Part shown: positions 1-20,600 of the stretch, piece after piece
Layout of the letters: every line of letters begins with the position of its first letter
How positions within the stretch are numbered: position 1 is the first letter of the stretch
Source of the DNA: Phoronis australis
Taxonomy: Eukaryota; Phoronida; Phoronidae
Reading direction: 5' to 3'
Length of the DNA: 42,426 nucleotides
Assembly (NCBI GenBank): GCA_002633005.1
Contig: NMRA01000005.1
Location: forward strand, 372,686 to 415,111
Made by a program: the position numbers and the translations under genes
The notes under the pieces: generated by a model
Seen by the model: the letters and a program-made list of their open reading frames with translations, nothing else
What the model was told of the DNA's origin: nothing
Database searches by the model: none

Positions 1-419
1 ACGTTGGCAAACGGTCGCCTCTAAGTTGGTGCGACGTTGGCAAACAGTTGCCTCTTAGTTGGTGCAACGTTGGCGAGCAGCCGCCTCTACGTTGGTCCAA
101 CGTCGGTAAACAATCGCTTGCAGGGTGGTGGGACGTTGATAAGTGGTCGGAATTGAATTGGCGCGACGTCGGTAAAGGGTCGTATTTCCGCCGTCGGGCC
201 CAGGTCGTACCGTCGTCGGTTATTAGTCGGCAGTCGGTCCAACGTCGGGTCATCGGCAGCCCGACTGCGACGTTCTTACGACGTTGTTACAACGTTCATC
301 CGATGGACAAAATCACGTTGGTCCGACGTCAGACACCAACGTTGGCCCGACGTAACGTGAGTCGTCGGACCGACGTTGGGCCACCGACAGCATGCTATCT
401 GGGTTGGATATGGAGTTGA
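1..419 (+). repeat. 33-bp satellite end, open in one frame
   Basis: Copies begin at 1, 34, 67, 100, 133 and 166, each opening with ACGTTGG or ACGTCGG, so the period is exactly 33 nt. After about 198 the array decays, but ACGTTGG and CGACGTT words continue to about 380. One forward frame is open from the left edge to the stop at 419. In it the array reads as 11-residue units of the form V-G-K-x-S-P-L-x-W-x-(D/N). The block is CpG-rich, unlike the AT-rich surroundings. It may be the coding end of a repeat protein, but a satellite whose period happens to be a multiple of 3 is more likely, since similar low-complexity translations occur in many invertebrate genomes. Confidence 0.7.
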
Positions 420-2680
420 GCGTTTGAACGAATAACAATTGACCATCATGAATTAGTGATTCAGCCTTTACCGCCACTGGGGCCCTCGCCAGTTCAAATC
501 AAATATCACCCGGCTAACTTGGAGCTTTATTTTCGCATTGGACCGTCAGTAAAATCACCAAAATGAATTCCATACCTGATTTTGACAGACATTTATGTCA
601 CAAGTACGGGAAATGGTTCAAAATCGGTTTTTGAAATTCGAACCACAAACAACGATATGTTCGACTTCCCATTTGCTTGGTTCAGTTTTGCATATTGAGA
701 AATCACTAACTGAATGCACTCGAGGTTAAAATTGTGCTTTGGATAACAGACACCAGACAATAATCGGAAGATACTTTCAGTCCGCCCCACTTAGTTAAAA
801 ACTTCATATAACAAAATCCATTCGGTCACAATCTGTTCCCACAGTAATACTCAGCTTCAAAATATGAAATTTATTTACAATTTAGAAAAAAAGTAGAATG
901 TTCAACTTTAATTCGTAGGGTAGCTATGGTTGCCTAGCTACATTTTCAATGTTAAGGGCAATGCAACCCTTTCAATGTAATTTTTGGTTAGAGAAAAAGA
1001 TAGTTGGGTCTGGCCTGTTAGTCTTTTTTTGAAAATTGAGTACGAGGACAATATTTTTAGTTGCTCACTTCTTCAAAAATGTAAACTACCACCAGAGATC
1101 AGGAGAAATGCCGCTTTGCGCGATGTTTTTATTCACAGCTTTCCAATTAATCATGGCGCTTCAAACCGTGCTTACCCTTGCTCACGTCCTTGTACAGCGT
1201 TTCAAAAAAAAAAAACAAAAAAAACACGATACCTTGACTGAACCTGATGTGGGCGGCGTTGTTTTAATTGGGGCAGTGAACGCTGGTTGCAACATGTGTC
1301 AGGTACGGACCAGAACCAACTACTTTTTGACATTAAGTTACGACTTTTGCGTTATCAAAGATAAATTTTAGAACTTTTAACTACAAATGCGTCCCACCGG
1401 AAGTGACGCTTGCGGACCAAATCATATGGCCCCATGCACCAGCTTTGAGGCAAATACTTCGGACTGTGTTTGACATCGTATGCGTCCGCTGTGTGCATCA
1501 ACTTGTTAACATTGTTTGCCTTTTCCCAAATCTTATTCAGTATGCCAGGAAGTTGTTGCCCTCGGAAAAGTATCGGGAATTCTGTTCAGCGGTGAATGTC
1601 AGAGCAATGCGCTTGAATTGGTTTCAAGAATGCAGTGCTGCCCGTTGAAACCAGTGTCATGCGAGCCCCAAACATTTCTTGCCGTCGGATTACGCGGAAA
1701 GAACATGTGCCCAGAGATCATTATAATGTTTTTACATGCTTCATAACTACGCTAATGTATATAGCATGAACTAATTGACTAGCGGCTATTTGAATATGAT
1801 CTACGCTAAACAAAGTGTAGTTGCATTCATTGACAACTGATCACAAAAGTGAAAACAAAAAATTCTGCAAATGAGTGACCCTTGCACCAATGAAGCAGTA
1901 TGCCGATACCATCGGTATTTCCCTTCTCTTCACCCTCGCTACCTTGACCTAATGGGAGCACTTCTTTCAAAAGCAATCCGCGCGAGCTGCATGCAGAAGC
2001 TTCGGTACAGATTAAAGGCCATGAAGTTGGTGTCACCCATGCGTGCAAGCAGTCACCGCAGGGTTCCAGGCCACAGAACTGCTGTCACCCTATATGACTT
2101 GTGTAAACAATCACTCCAGTGTTCAAGGTTGGCAACCACTAGTACAACTTCACCATGTACGTGATTGTGTTTCAATAGTTGTGAAACAATCCATTTCCCC
2201 TCAACTGCATATCAAACAATTAATGACTAAATCCCGCTCAACTAAGTTCTAATTCAATTTAAGGGATCGTTGGAGAATATTTGTGAAGAAAAATAATTAC
2301 AGCAATTTTAACAAAGTATATTATACAATTAACAGATGTCCACTACAAGACTGATTTCCACAAACAACTTTGGTGAGTAATGATTCAAAATATGAACATC
2401 ACTTACAGAGTGACAGGGGCATATCTAACTAAAACCTTGAGAAATTGAATTAACTTAAAATTTTAATTGAAGAGGAAATGACATGAGAAGAGCATTACAG
2501 ACCTTGCCACACCCAGACTAAGCTAGGCAAGGTGCTTTAGTACCCCAGCCAATCAGCAAGTCAAGCCCGGCTATTCATAGATACATGCCAAAGATAATGG
2601 ACTCTGTAAATCTTTGTTAGAAAGTACTGCACCTGTAGTTATTTCCACCAGATTATGTTTATTCCCTTACCCTAGGTCAG
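420..2680. other. intergenic, no convincing gene
   Basis: Only short overlapping open frames (under 115 codons) occur on both strands, without splice-phase continuity or a recognisable domain. A CCGGAAGTGACG stretch at about 1397-1408 resembles an ETS site next to a CRE half site and could mark a promoter, but no gene was found to attach to it. Confidence 0.4.
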
Positions 2681-2960
2681 TCAAGTTTTAGTCAATCATT
2701 AGTGGCATATATTAGTCACATTTTCAGAACCACTCTAGTTGTGACTAAAATGTGACTAGGGACTGTGCACAAGTGCACTTGAATAGATTTAGTCACGTTT
2801 CAGTCATTTCATTTACATAATTGAGGCTTATTGCTAAACCCCTAGTCAATGACTAATCATGACTAGAACTTATTAATAAGTAATTGCACTCATGCAAAAC
2901 AAAGTGACAAGAGCATTAGTTATGACTAAAAGTGTGGGATATTCAGTCAGTAGAGCTTTT
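2680..2960. repeat. cluster of TGACTA/TAGTCA words
   Basis: About ten copies of TAGTCA or its complement TGACTA lie in 280 bp, several in inverted pairs such as TAGTCAATGACTAATCATGACTAG broken into halves. This may be a decayed palindromic repeat or MITE. No flanking duplication was found. Confidence 0.35.
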
Positions 2961-3511
2961 GTCACAAAAATGTTTCATGCAGTCTGCATGAGCTCTTTGC
3001 TTTCTGTTTCATATGGCTATACATTAATGGACAACACATTTCCAACTCCTCAGTTAATCTTTTTATAAATGACCAACAAAGCTGGAAAGATAATTTTGCA
3101 GCAAATTTGTTGCATGATTTTTGTTAAAATGAAGCATCCATTGTTAGGAATCCACTTCTGAAAGAAAATTATTCCGTGTAACCCCTGACATTGGTTTGGT
3201 TTCTACCTCCAGTACTAACATTGTTTTAATGCGTTTAGGGTGAAATCTATACAGCACATCCTCCAAACAACTAGCAACACCCAAGCAAATAAATTAATTC
3301 CCCAGATCTTTAAGAGACAGTGTTCTCCACAACAGAAAATTCTCACTCGACTGTTATACAAAATTCATGTACAGAGGGTTAGAGTTGCATTAGAGACGGG
3401 TATTGCAATGCACTGTCTGCAGGTGCATGATTAAGGTGAGTTGGGTGTAATTCGTATTAAGGCAATTAACAGTTATTAAAATCTCTTGGTCAATGTACAC
3501 CGACCTCTTAC

Positions 3512-3742
3512 CTATTTACACTGTCACAATGTTTTGGTCGGGCTATTCTCTGGCCATCATCAGGTGTACCTGCGTTCTTAGAAGAACGAGCATGGATATC
3601 ATGTGGTACACTTATCATGGTGTGATTTTTTTGATTATATATTGTCCGAGGAAGGATTTGAACCCACCGTCGACTTCTGAAGATACAGATATTTTGAGTC
3701 CAGCACCTTAACCAATACACCATGTCGTGACAATGTAAATAG
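3512..3742. mobile_element. small element with 16-bp terminal inverted repeats
   Basis: CTATTTACACTGTCAC at 3512-3527 is matched, 15 of 16, by the complement of 3727-3742. The 231-bp interval contains a tRNA-Leu-like sequence on the minus strand. To the right, about 20 bp starting ATGTAAATA is repeated imperfectly in tandem (about 3733-3778). No clear target duplication is seen, so this could be a SINE-like unit or a MITE that captured one. Confidence 0.45.
3643..3731 (-). pseudogene. tRNA-Leu(CAA)-like sequence, degenerate
   Basis: Read on the minus strand, this 89-nt stretch has a good A box (TGGTGTATTGG), a TTAAGG D-loop region, a CTCAAAA anticodon loop suggesting CAA, a long variable arm and a canonical B box (GGTTCAAATCC). 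The acceptor stem pairs only in part (GTC-CGA with a bulge) and the anticodon stem is mismatched, so it is probably not a working tRNA. It looks tRNA-derived, as in SINEs. Confidence 0.5.
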
Positions 3743-4119
3743 ACAACAGATCGATGTAAATACACCAACAGATTGTAACATGCCACAACCTCAGAGCAGT
3801 TTTAGAAAGTCATAAGGCAACTAAGTCACGAAACTGAATCAAAAATGACAACAAAAACGTTGCACTAAGCCTTTAACATATACTGTACCTAGCACAAAAT
3901 TCATGTAATAGATGAAACATTACTGACTGTACAGTAATGGGGAGTTGAGTGTATCTTCAATGAACTTGGCCAAGATGAAAATGCTAGACAGAGATGAAAG
4001 ACTATCATTATATATTCAACTGTGTTGAAGAGGAACAGTCTTGTCATAATACTGAAATGCATCACACCAAATCAAAATAGCCACGAGCCTGACGGCGAAG
4101 AGTTCAAATGTCACCAGCT

Positions 4120-11626
<7,507 letters not shown>

Positions 11627-11686
11627 ATGGTTAAAGAAGAGGATCTGATAAAGGCGGTTAAAGCAAACAACATTGATAAAGTAGAG
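11627..11686 (+). CDS. ankyrin/SAM gene, coding exon 1 (residues 1-20)
   Basis: MVKEEDLIKAVKANNIDKVE, resembling the first helix pair of an ankyrin stack. Donor GTTTGT, phase 0. Least certain exon because it is short and its donor is weak. Confidence 0.72.
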
Positions 11687-14600
11687 GTTTGTAGTAATTA
11701 ACCAAAATTCTCTGCCGTACTGTGATGTGTTAAATTGTGTCTATGATGACTGGACAACTCTTTCAAAAGCCTATTCAATGGAGCGCATCATCGCCCTTCT
11801 AAAATCAGACTGTGTGTCCGACTAAAGTGAAAACTCGATATTGAATGACATCATGAGGTCGCTTAAATTCCAAAATGGCATCTATAAAAGCAGTTATCAA
11901 CAAATCAGTGTGGACTAACCGGCACTACGACTGGGGACAAGTTTTTACGATTTGAACATTGAATTTGAAATTTTGATTGGCCAAAGAAATTAAACCACAC
12001 ATGTGACTTCTTCAGAACTGAAAGACATCAAAAAGTCCCCTAGAATTGCTATGAACCAAGTTTACATCATTCGATTCAGTTGGTTATTTCTGTATGAAAT
12101 TTACCATAATTACTTCATACAATCTTGTGTTACATATCGTGGTGTACTTAAAAATTTATTGCTAAGAATCAGTTTTCAATGTAATCTCCTTAAAACTTAA
12201 AATCACGTTGGACACCATCTAGGATTTCTAGGGGAAACTAGCTATGAAGAATGATTGCTAATGGTCGCGTTCGCACACTAATTCTCAAGTTTCAATCACA
12301 AAGGAAACATAACAAGACCTGGCTCGTGATTGAAATATATGAAGACTATCCTGAAAATATCTCACTTTATGGAATAAGTTCATGGTTATCCTGTATTCTC
12401 ACGTTTATGTCCTTGTAATTGAGACTTGTTTCTTTGGACTGTGTGGCTAATTGTTTCAACAGACATGCAATCTGCTACCAGTATATGATGCTTTGGACAT
12501 TTACTGTTTTCAGAAATTATACGTAAAGTCGTCTGGATCGTTTAAGAAGAAGAAGGAGAATGTGCCATCAACCAAGGAACTGGCACAGAAGTCGCAGAAG
12601 GTTGCTGTCACTCACATGAATGTCAACTGCCATGAGGAGGAGACTGGATACACCCCTTTCATGATAGCTGTACTTAATGGTACGTGTGCTTCATTGGGCA
12701 TCATGACTGCGTGACATTTCAATCTCACAAAACCAGTGTAACCTTGCACAGAACACACCGCTCCCTTCAGGATATGCTATAGAACTACTGGAGCAATTGA
12801 TTTGTTGTGTTCATACAACTACGGGTTCTAAGAACTCCATAGCATGTTCAAAACTGAACTACAATGTTGCAGTTTAGTTACCTCAGAAGACTTGCATTTT
12901 TCTATTATAGTTAGACTCTAAGTACCTTTTGAATATAATATTTATTATTAATGGTAGTATGCAACAAACCGTTTCAAAACTCAGGTCGGATTGTACAACA
13001 AATTTGTTGAGTTAACTGGCATTAGATCATAGTCATCACACCTCATTCTACATAACAGTCGCACTACAAACTGTTTGTGGCAGTGATTGAAATAATCTTA
13101 TCACTGAATGGATTACAGGTTTCCGTGAGGTAGCCTTATCCCTGATCTACCACTGTGCAGATATCAGTGAAGTAGATAACAAAGGGTAAGTAACTTAGTG
13201 ATATACTTGTTGGAGGAGAAGTTTATTAAACCACCTAAGGGACAATGAGCAAACCATGAATCAGTAATCAAATTATATATTTCCTTGGTGTTTATCTAAT
13301 GATGCCATAAACACAAGCCTTCTGTCATAAAAAAGCAACTTTTGATTTAGGCCAGCTGTTCCCTTATTCAGGTAAGAGCTAAATTGTGTTCAAATTGATT
13401 AACTTTTTTTCCTACAATCAAAACTTTTGTTACTTAAATGTTACAGATGTGACTTTCACTAATTTGAAAGTTTAATTGGAAATATTAATTATCAAAAATC
13501 AGGTAGTTTCAACTGTTAGTATACTTCTTGTGTAGCAAATGATATATTAAAACAATTTTGGCATTTATTTCTTCATGTCTGTAGAAAAAATTATGAAAAA
13601 AGTTATGTCACATCTGTAACGCAAAATTTTACAAATAAGAGATAAACCTTCCGATAAAAGCAAAATTTCTAAGACTAACAGAAAATGGACCTGCAGACAA
13701 CAAAATTCAATGATTAAACTATGTGTAAACATCAAAATGAAAGTTAAAAGGGTGATTTGAAATTTTTAAGTCCATGGCACAAATACCGTGGAATGCACCA
13801 TCTGGGCGTGCCTGGAACTGACAAGGAACAATGGTGTAAGTTGGTTGGTATTGTGTAATATATCACTGTCATGCAATTTATTGTTCTTGATAGATTGTAG
13901 GAGCTTTGAGTTGGTTGGTATTGTGTAATATATCACTGTCATGCAATTTATTGTTCATTTTAGTATTGTGACATTTTACTGTGACGCCATCTGTTGCCCA
14001 TGTTAGTAAATTGCATAACTTTTCACTGTCATGCCATCTGTTGTCCATGCTTGGGTTCTAGTCGGTTTGCATTGTAATGAATTAGTACTTCAAAACTTGC
14101 TCAGTTACACTGCTCCATGAAGTCTAAAAACATTTGACACAAGGACTGATCAATGTTCCATGCAAAAACTACATTAAAAATACTTAGCACATTCTATTGA
14201 TCTGATTCCACATTTGTGTTGAGTTATGTCAGATGATCTTTCAAAGAAAGTCCATGTGGCAGGAAGCCCAACATTTCACCATTAACCAAAAACAGACGTT
14301 ATTTGAAATTGTGACGGATGCATGCAATGAAAAATCAACTTACACCAGGTTAGTGACCTCTGTTGTTGAAAAATGTTTCAGAAACACTGCTTTACACTTG
14401 GCAGTTTTCACTGGCCGATCGGACATGATTGATGTCATCATCAATTGTGAAGCAAAGGTGAGCTATGGTCCCAATGACCTAAACTGTCAAAGGTTTCACA
14501 TAGTCACAGTGGCCCACGTGATCACAACAGCCCAAATGGTTGCTGGATGTGTCTGGTTTGGTATCTTCATTGAACCGCTGTTAGACTATTTTGCAAATGC

Positions 14601-17600
14601 CAACTTGGCTGTTGGAATTGCATAAGGTTCAAGCTTGTTGTTGCGGCTGCTATTAATGCAATGCTCTGTATTTTGAGACTATCCTGTTGTGAGGGTCCTT
14701 TAAAGAGGCAATATCTTCAGTTGCGTTCATGTTTTTGCAGTCTTGGTGCCTTGCATCTTTAATCCACTGCCAGCCAGAGACACCTGGTGGCCATTTCTTT
14801 TACTTAGAATTATTGTATTTGTTTTTGCAGATCAACCAAGCTAATAATGATGGAAACACTCCTCTGCACATTGCAGTCCAAAACTGTGCTCCTGGTAAAC
14901 TCTTCCTCATTTTTAAGTTATTACAGGTAGGTGTTCAGAGCTTTAGGTGTTCAATTGACTGCTTGCTCTTTTAGTTGAGATTTCTCAGTGTTTCTTAATG
15001 TTTTTTGACTTCTTTCTGGGGTATCAATTCATTGAAAATTTAAAATTAAAAGGAAGAACTGCAAAGAGTTTGAAATTAATCATAATTTTGTTCAAGCTTT
15101 GTTCAGTGCAATACCGGCTCTTGACGTGGTGACCTGCCAATGCGACCTGCAGGTTGCCACTGCAACCTCAGATTGTGTTTGGCGACCTGGGAAAAATGTC
15201 AAGTTGCCACAAAGTCGCCACTTCGAGTATCAAAGTCAGACAATAATTCCCCCTAAATTCATTTCAAAGTTCTTGTTGACTTCCAAAATTACTAACAGTT
15301 TTCATTTTAGCGCTTAAACTACGACATGAAGTAATGAGATGAAAGTTGTAATTGTGCAGCAAAACTCAGGCAAGATCAGTGAAATACGCACGGTTCCATG
15401 TTGGTCTGTTTAATAGTGGAGGAATTGAGTTAGAGAATGAAATTTAGGGGGAGAAAGTAGAACACTGAGAATGGGGCGCATTGCAACCGCGTAATTTTTT
15501 TTAGTTAACAACATTTGCACCGGGTTGGCAACCTTAGATTTCATTTAACGACTTTGGATGTTAAGTTCTGGCAACCTCAGACTTGGCATTAACCTAAGCA
15601 TGGAGCACTGCATACATAACAGGTTCTGTCCTAATTTGGCTTTACACTTAATGTATTTCTAAAGGGATTAGTTCAATGTATGATCTGATTTCCAATAAAG
15701 ACACCGGGGGGGGGGGNGGGGGGGTGGGGGTGAAAATGTCAAAGCCTTGATAGCACATTTGGCTAATTTGTACCATTTTGTTATCACCACAGTGATACAA
15801 AATTTGACAATTAATCATTTCACTGGCAAATCTAGTATATTGCAAAGAGGGGCAACAACAGTTTCTGGAGGACAAAGTGGCCTCCAGGAAATGGCCTGGT
15901 GGTCCCATTTTGGGGTTGTGTCCAGAGCAGATCTAAGGCTTCTTCCTATCAATAAATTAATTTATGCTGTATACTGATTGGGTTCAGTATTCAGTGGCTT
16001 ATGGCTGCCCTAACCCTGTATACAGTATACCAGCCTTATCTTACCTTGTACTGAGTTGAGATAGATAAAGGATTTGATCTGCCCGAATTTGCATGCCTCT
16101 TTGTTATATCATACTAGTTTCTAAATGTTCTTTATATTTTTGACTACTCCTGTGTTGCGTTTCTATGCACGTCTCCACATTGTTTGGTGATTATAAAATG
16201 TGAACATTCTATGTGTTGTATGATTCCACAGTGATAACATAATATGAGTATTGTAATATGCTATGTGTGATTCCACATTTTTTCATTATACAACGTGAAC
16301 ATTGTATTCAATATGTCTTGATATTGTTTCATTATTTAATATGTGAATGTTGTATTCTACACTTGTCTTCGCGCTGTTTCATTAAATAATACAATTTGAA
16401 CATTGTATTCTATGCATGACTCCACGTTGTTTAATATGCATTGTGAACATAGCATTCTATGCATGACCGCACCTTGTTTTATTTTACAGTTTATTGTATT
16501 CTATGCATGTCTCCACATTGTTTCATTATACAATGTGAACATTGTATACTACGTGTGACTCAACATTGTTTCGTTATACATTGTGAACGTTGTATTATAT
16601 GCATGTCTCCATATTCTTTCACTATACCTGTGCGAATTCTTGCTTCCTTATAGTTTGGTGCTGATCTCTATGCAGTAAACAAATCTGGCCACACCCCTTT
16701 AGATCAAGCAGCTGTGTTCGGAAAACAAGGTTTGAAAGTTGAAAATAATGATGGTGGTTATCAGGTGTAGCGTACTCATTCTACTTCTATGTTCACGTGC
16801 CCATAGATACAGGAGTTCAATGTTCACAATCAAGTCCTATTTGAGGTTTCCATGAATGTTGAAGTCTTCATTTATGTTCGATTTGTAAGGGTGAAATGCC
16901 TTGGCTGCAGTTAATTTCCAAAATTTTTATGGCTATAGAAAGCAGACTGAATTCATATTATTAACATTCGTGAGAAAATTGTCTCTTTTGTGGTAGTTAG
17001 AATGAAACGCATAAAAATTATGATATTAAAACAAAAATTAGAATCTACCATAGCTCTCTTTGGATTCAAATAGTTATTCAAATTGCACATTGTTGTGATT
17101 ACTTTCATTCGTTCAAAGTGACAGTTTAGACTTGATTATTTGATTTAGACTCGATTCTTTAATTTGGACTTCTTGATTGTTTAATTTGGCCCTGATTGAC
17201 CCAGGTGCCTCCACACCAGTCTAGACTGTAGTTTCATATTTTATCTGTCCTTTCACGTGTGGTTATCTGGGGGCTTCATTAAGTCAAACCACTTCCAGAG
17301 GCAGCTTCAGCTCTAATTGATCACGACAACAACCTGCGTCAGAACACACGTGCCATCGTGGAGGCATCCATCAGAGGTCATTCAAGTATGGTTCAAGTTC
17401 TGCTGGATAATGGTGTCCATCCCAACCGACAGGACAGAGCATTAGGCACGTGTGCCTTGCACGAGGCCATCAGATATGAGAGGTACTACACGAGTGTTCT
17501 TTTGTTTCCATGCTTTTGCATTTAATTCATTTTGAATAGAAATATTGTATTCCTATTTGTTATTAAGATGCCTAATTTTACAAAGTTGGCATTAAATGTC

Positions 17601-20600
17601 TAGTATCACAAGGCAATATTAAGTAAATAGTGTCTATTAATTTTTGGAGGTTAGTGCATTACTAGTGAACTGGGTGTGTAAGTGTGTGAGAGCTTTACAC
17701 AGTGCTTAAGTATAAGTGTACCAGAGCTGCACGCAGTGCTAGACAAGTGTAAGTGTGTGAAAGCTGCACACAGTGCTAGTAAGTGTACATGTATGAGAGC
17801 TACGCACAGTGCTAGTGTAATTATATGAGATCTGCACACAGTGCTAGTGTAATTGTATGAGAGCTGCACACAGTGCTAGTGTAATTGTATGAGAGCTGCA
17901 CACAGTGCTAGTGTAATTGTATCAGAGCTGTATGCAGTGCTATTGTAAGTGTGTGAAAGCTGCACACAGTGCTAAAAGTGTACGTGCCTTGTATGACAGC
18001 TACGCACAGTGCTAGACATAAGTGTAATTGTATGACAGCTGCACACAGTGCTAGTGTAATTGTATGAGAGCTGCACACAGTGCTAGAAATGTTGAAGGAT
18101 GGTTCTATTTTGTCTTCAACCTGAAAAAATGCATTCCATTTTCAGAGCTGAAGTTGCATCCATTCTTCTATTACACGGAGCGAACCCAGACAAGCCGAAT
18201 GGAAAAGGTGAAACAGCAGTTGATATAGCGAGACAGTGCTCTTCACAGAAGTCGTCCATGTTCCTTGCTTTGATACGAGGTATGAACACTGGTGGCGAGT
18301 CTTATTTCTAACATTGACATACATCCTCTTTGGTAATTGGTTAACGACATGGGCAGTAGTTGTTATGAATGTTAATTATCGCATATATACTAACTTCACA
18401 AATCACTAATACAATTAATCCCCTAATTTGACGTACTAGTGTGACTGTTTTGTTGCCTTCAAACTAAGACACCGTCCTCCTCGTCGGATAGCCCGGTTAA
18501 TTATGTGACTGTGACTTAAGGTTGATTGAGTTGTTAATGAAGAGTAAAGACAGTCCAGCTTTCTTAGGTTGGAAGGGTGAAGTCACAAGGCGCTGTTTAA
18601 GGTGGATTTTGGTCTTTGTTTTGTTTTGTTTTCATACCTATTTACTTCTTATAAGATTAAGAAGTCCTGAGTTTGTAAAAAAATTAAGTTCTGCAAGTTG
18701 GTATCTTTGCTCAATTTGAGAGTATGCTTTTACTAGTCAAACCTTTACATGTTTCTTTTTTCCATGTGTTGTCAGATGGTGCCCAGAAGCCCAAACAAGT
18801 GCCTTGCTTTAATCGCAGAGAGTCACAAGTATTAGATGCCCAGTCATCTAAACGTGAGTTTACTTAACCTGGACCCAGTTGCATAAAAGTTATACGCCAA
18901 AAAGCAACAATGATGTCACATTGTCATGCGCTACGTTGTTATTGTAATGAACAATGCACCTGACGTCATGCAATAATCAAACTTATCCAGCGGATGATTT
19001 TATGCAACCCAACCCTGCTGCATGTAATGTTTTTAATACATTACATTTCTTTACTCAGAATTCGTGTTTTTAATGAATATGGGTGAAGTTAAATAACAAT
19101 ACATCATGCAGAACAATTAAGGATTTTGAAAAGGAACGTATAGTGATTGGGCGTACAATTGACATGAGATTATCATAAAAGTGAGGTAGAGGAAGGCGGA
19201 AGGGAACGGAACTTCATACACTTATTCATATTACACACATTCATTTGAATGTTTAGATTTACTGGCTTATCTACAAGATGAAAGTAGTATAATATTGTTT
19301 ATTTACTCGACTGTTATGTTCATAATATGAACTATAAGAAAAGTACTTCATAAATCTCATTATGCCGCATGCTCCCATATAGTCCTGCATCATTTTAGTG
19401 ACATTCAGATTGTTGACAAGATAAATAAGTCTAAATGGGTTATTGTCTGCACAGGTCAAGTCAACCTGTGGCATGGCATTGCGAACAGGCATGTGTATTT
19501 TTCAGTCCTTTGAAAGCTAAAGAAACTGGTAGGTGAAGGAATTAAACATTAGACTACTGTGGTTTGCAGTGTCCAAACCACAACTGGTATGAACTACTGA
19601 GTGTCAGGTACCCTACCTACTACAGCGTGTTACAGTTTACTGATTAACTCATTTTCAGAATATCCACTTTTGAACAACAACTTAAAGTGGACAAAAGACA
19701 CGCCAGACTTCTGCAGCAGTTGTACGGCTCAAAATCCCAACTATAATATCCTGGATGGTAATCTTTGTCAAACAGCACACGTTTTATAATTAAATATGCT
19801 GCTCCAAACCTGTGATCAGAGTTGCAAGTTTCAGTACTTGTTTCTGTTGGTTCCAATTTGAGTTTCTGCAACACACTTGACTTGTAATTTTCTATTTGAA
19901 AGCGGGTTTACTAGAAAGTATTTGGATGCTAGGCAGTAGTTCCTTCATAACGCAGCTGAATGCAAGATTTTCGCTATAATTTTACTCTTATTTCCATGTG
20001 TGTTATCGTGTTGTCGTTCATGAGCTCCTTGATTTTGTGTACTGGCAACCAAATGGAGTTTATTTATTGTTTAATGTTAACTTAAAAAAACTGTTAAACA
20101 TTGTTTATGCCTTAAATCACCATGATGTCTACTCTTTGGGTTCTTTGTCAATTCTAAGCCTTTACCAAAAACACTAATTTATTATTTTTTTAAAAGATAC
20201 GTCATTAAATTCAGTGATTCTTCTTTCATTACTCCTTTTCTTTGACATTAAATAAGTGTTAGTGTGCAGCGCTAGAATGTTCAAACTAACTCTTAACACT
20301 CTTACTGTTTCCAGGAAATCCCAAATCATTCTGGGTCATCCCAGCCACTAGTCATTCCTGGTGCGTATTTGATATGGGGGTGGAGCATACGCTAACTGGG
20401 CTGGCCATATTGGGATGGTAAGTGTCAGATGTTGTGTTAACAGCAATTACTAAGTGAAGTTGAAAACTAGACCAAAGGAATCCATCACAATACATGAACT
20501 TTTATTGATAATAACAACAATTGTTTTCAAACACGATACTGTGTTAGGCTTTTGTAGCCATAAATGAAGGCCCTGGCTCTGGGCCTTTTTGTTACAATAA

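Noticed and set aside
1-419. CRISPR array suggested by a regular 33-bp period
   Set aside because: The units are directly abutting without unique spacers, and the window is clearly an animal genome.
1036-2164. Overlapping short open frames that might be exons of another gene
   Set aside because: None gives recognisable protein motifs or compatible splice phases, and several overlap in different frames.
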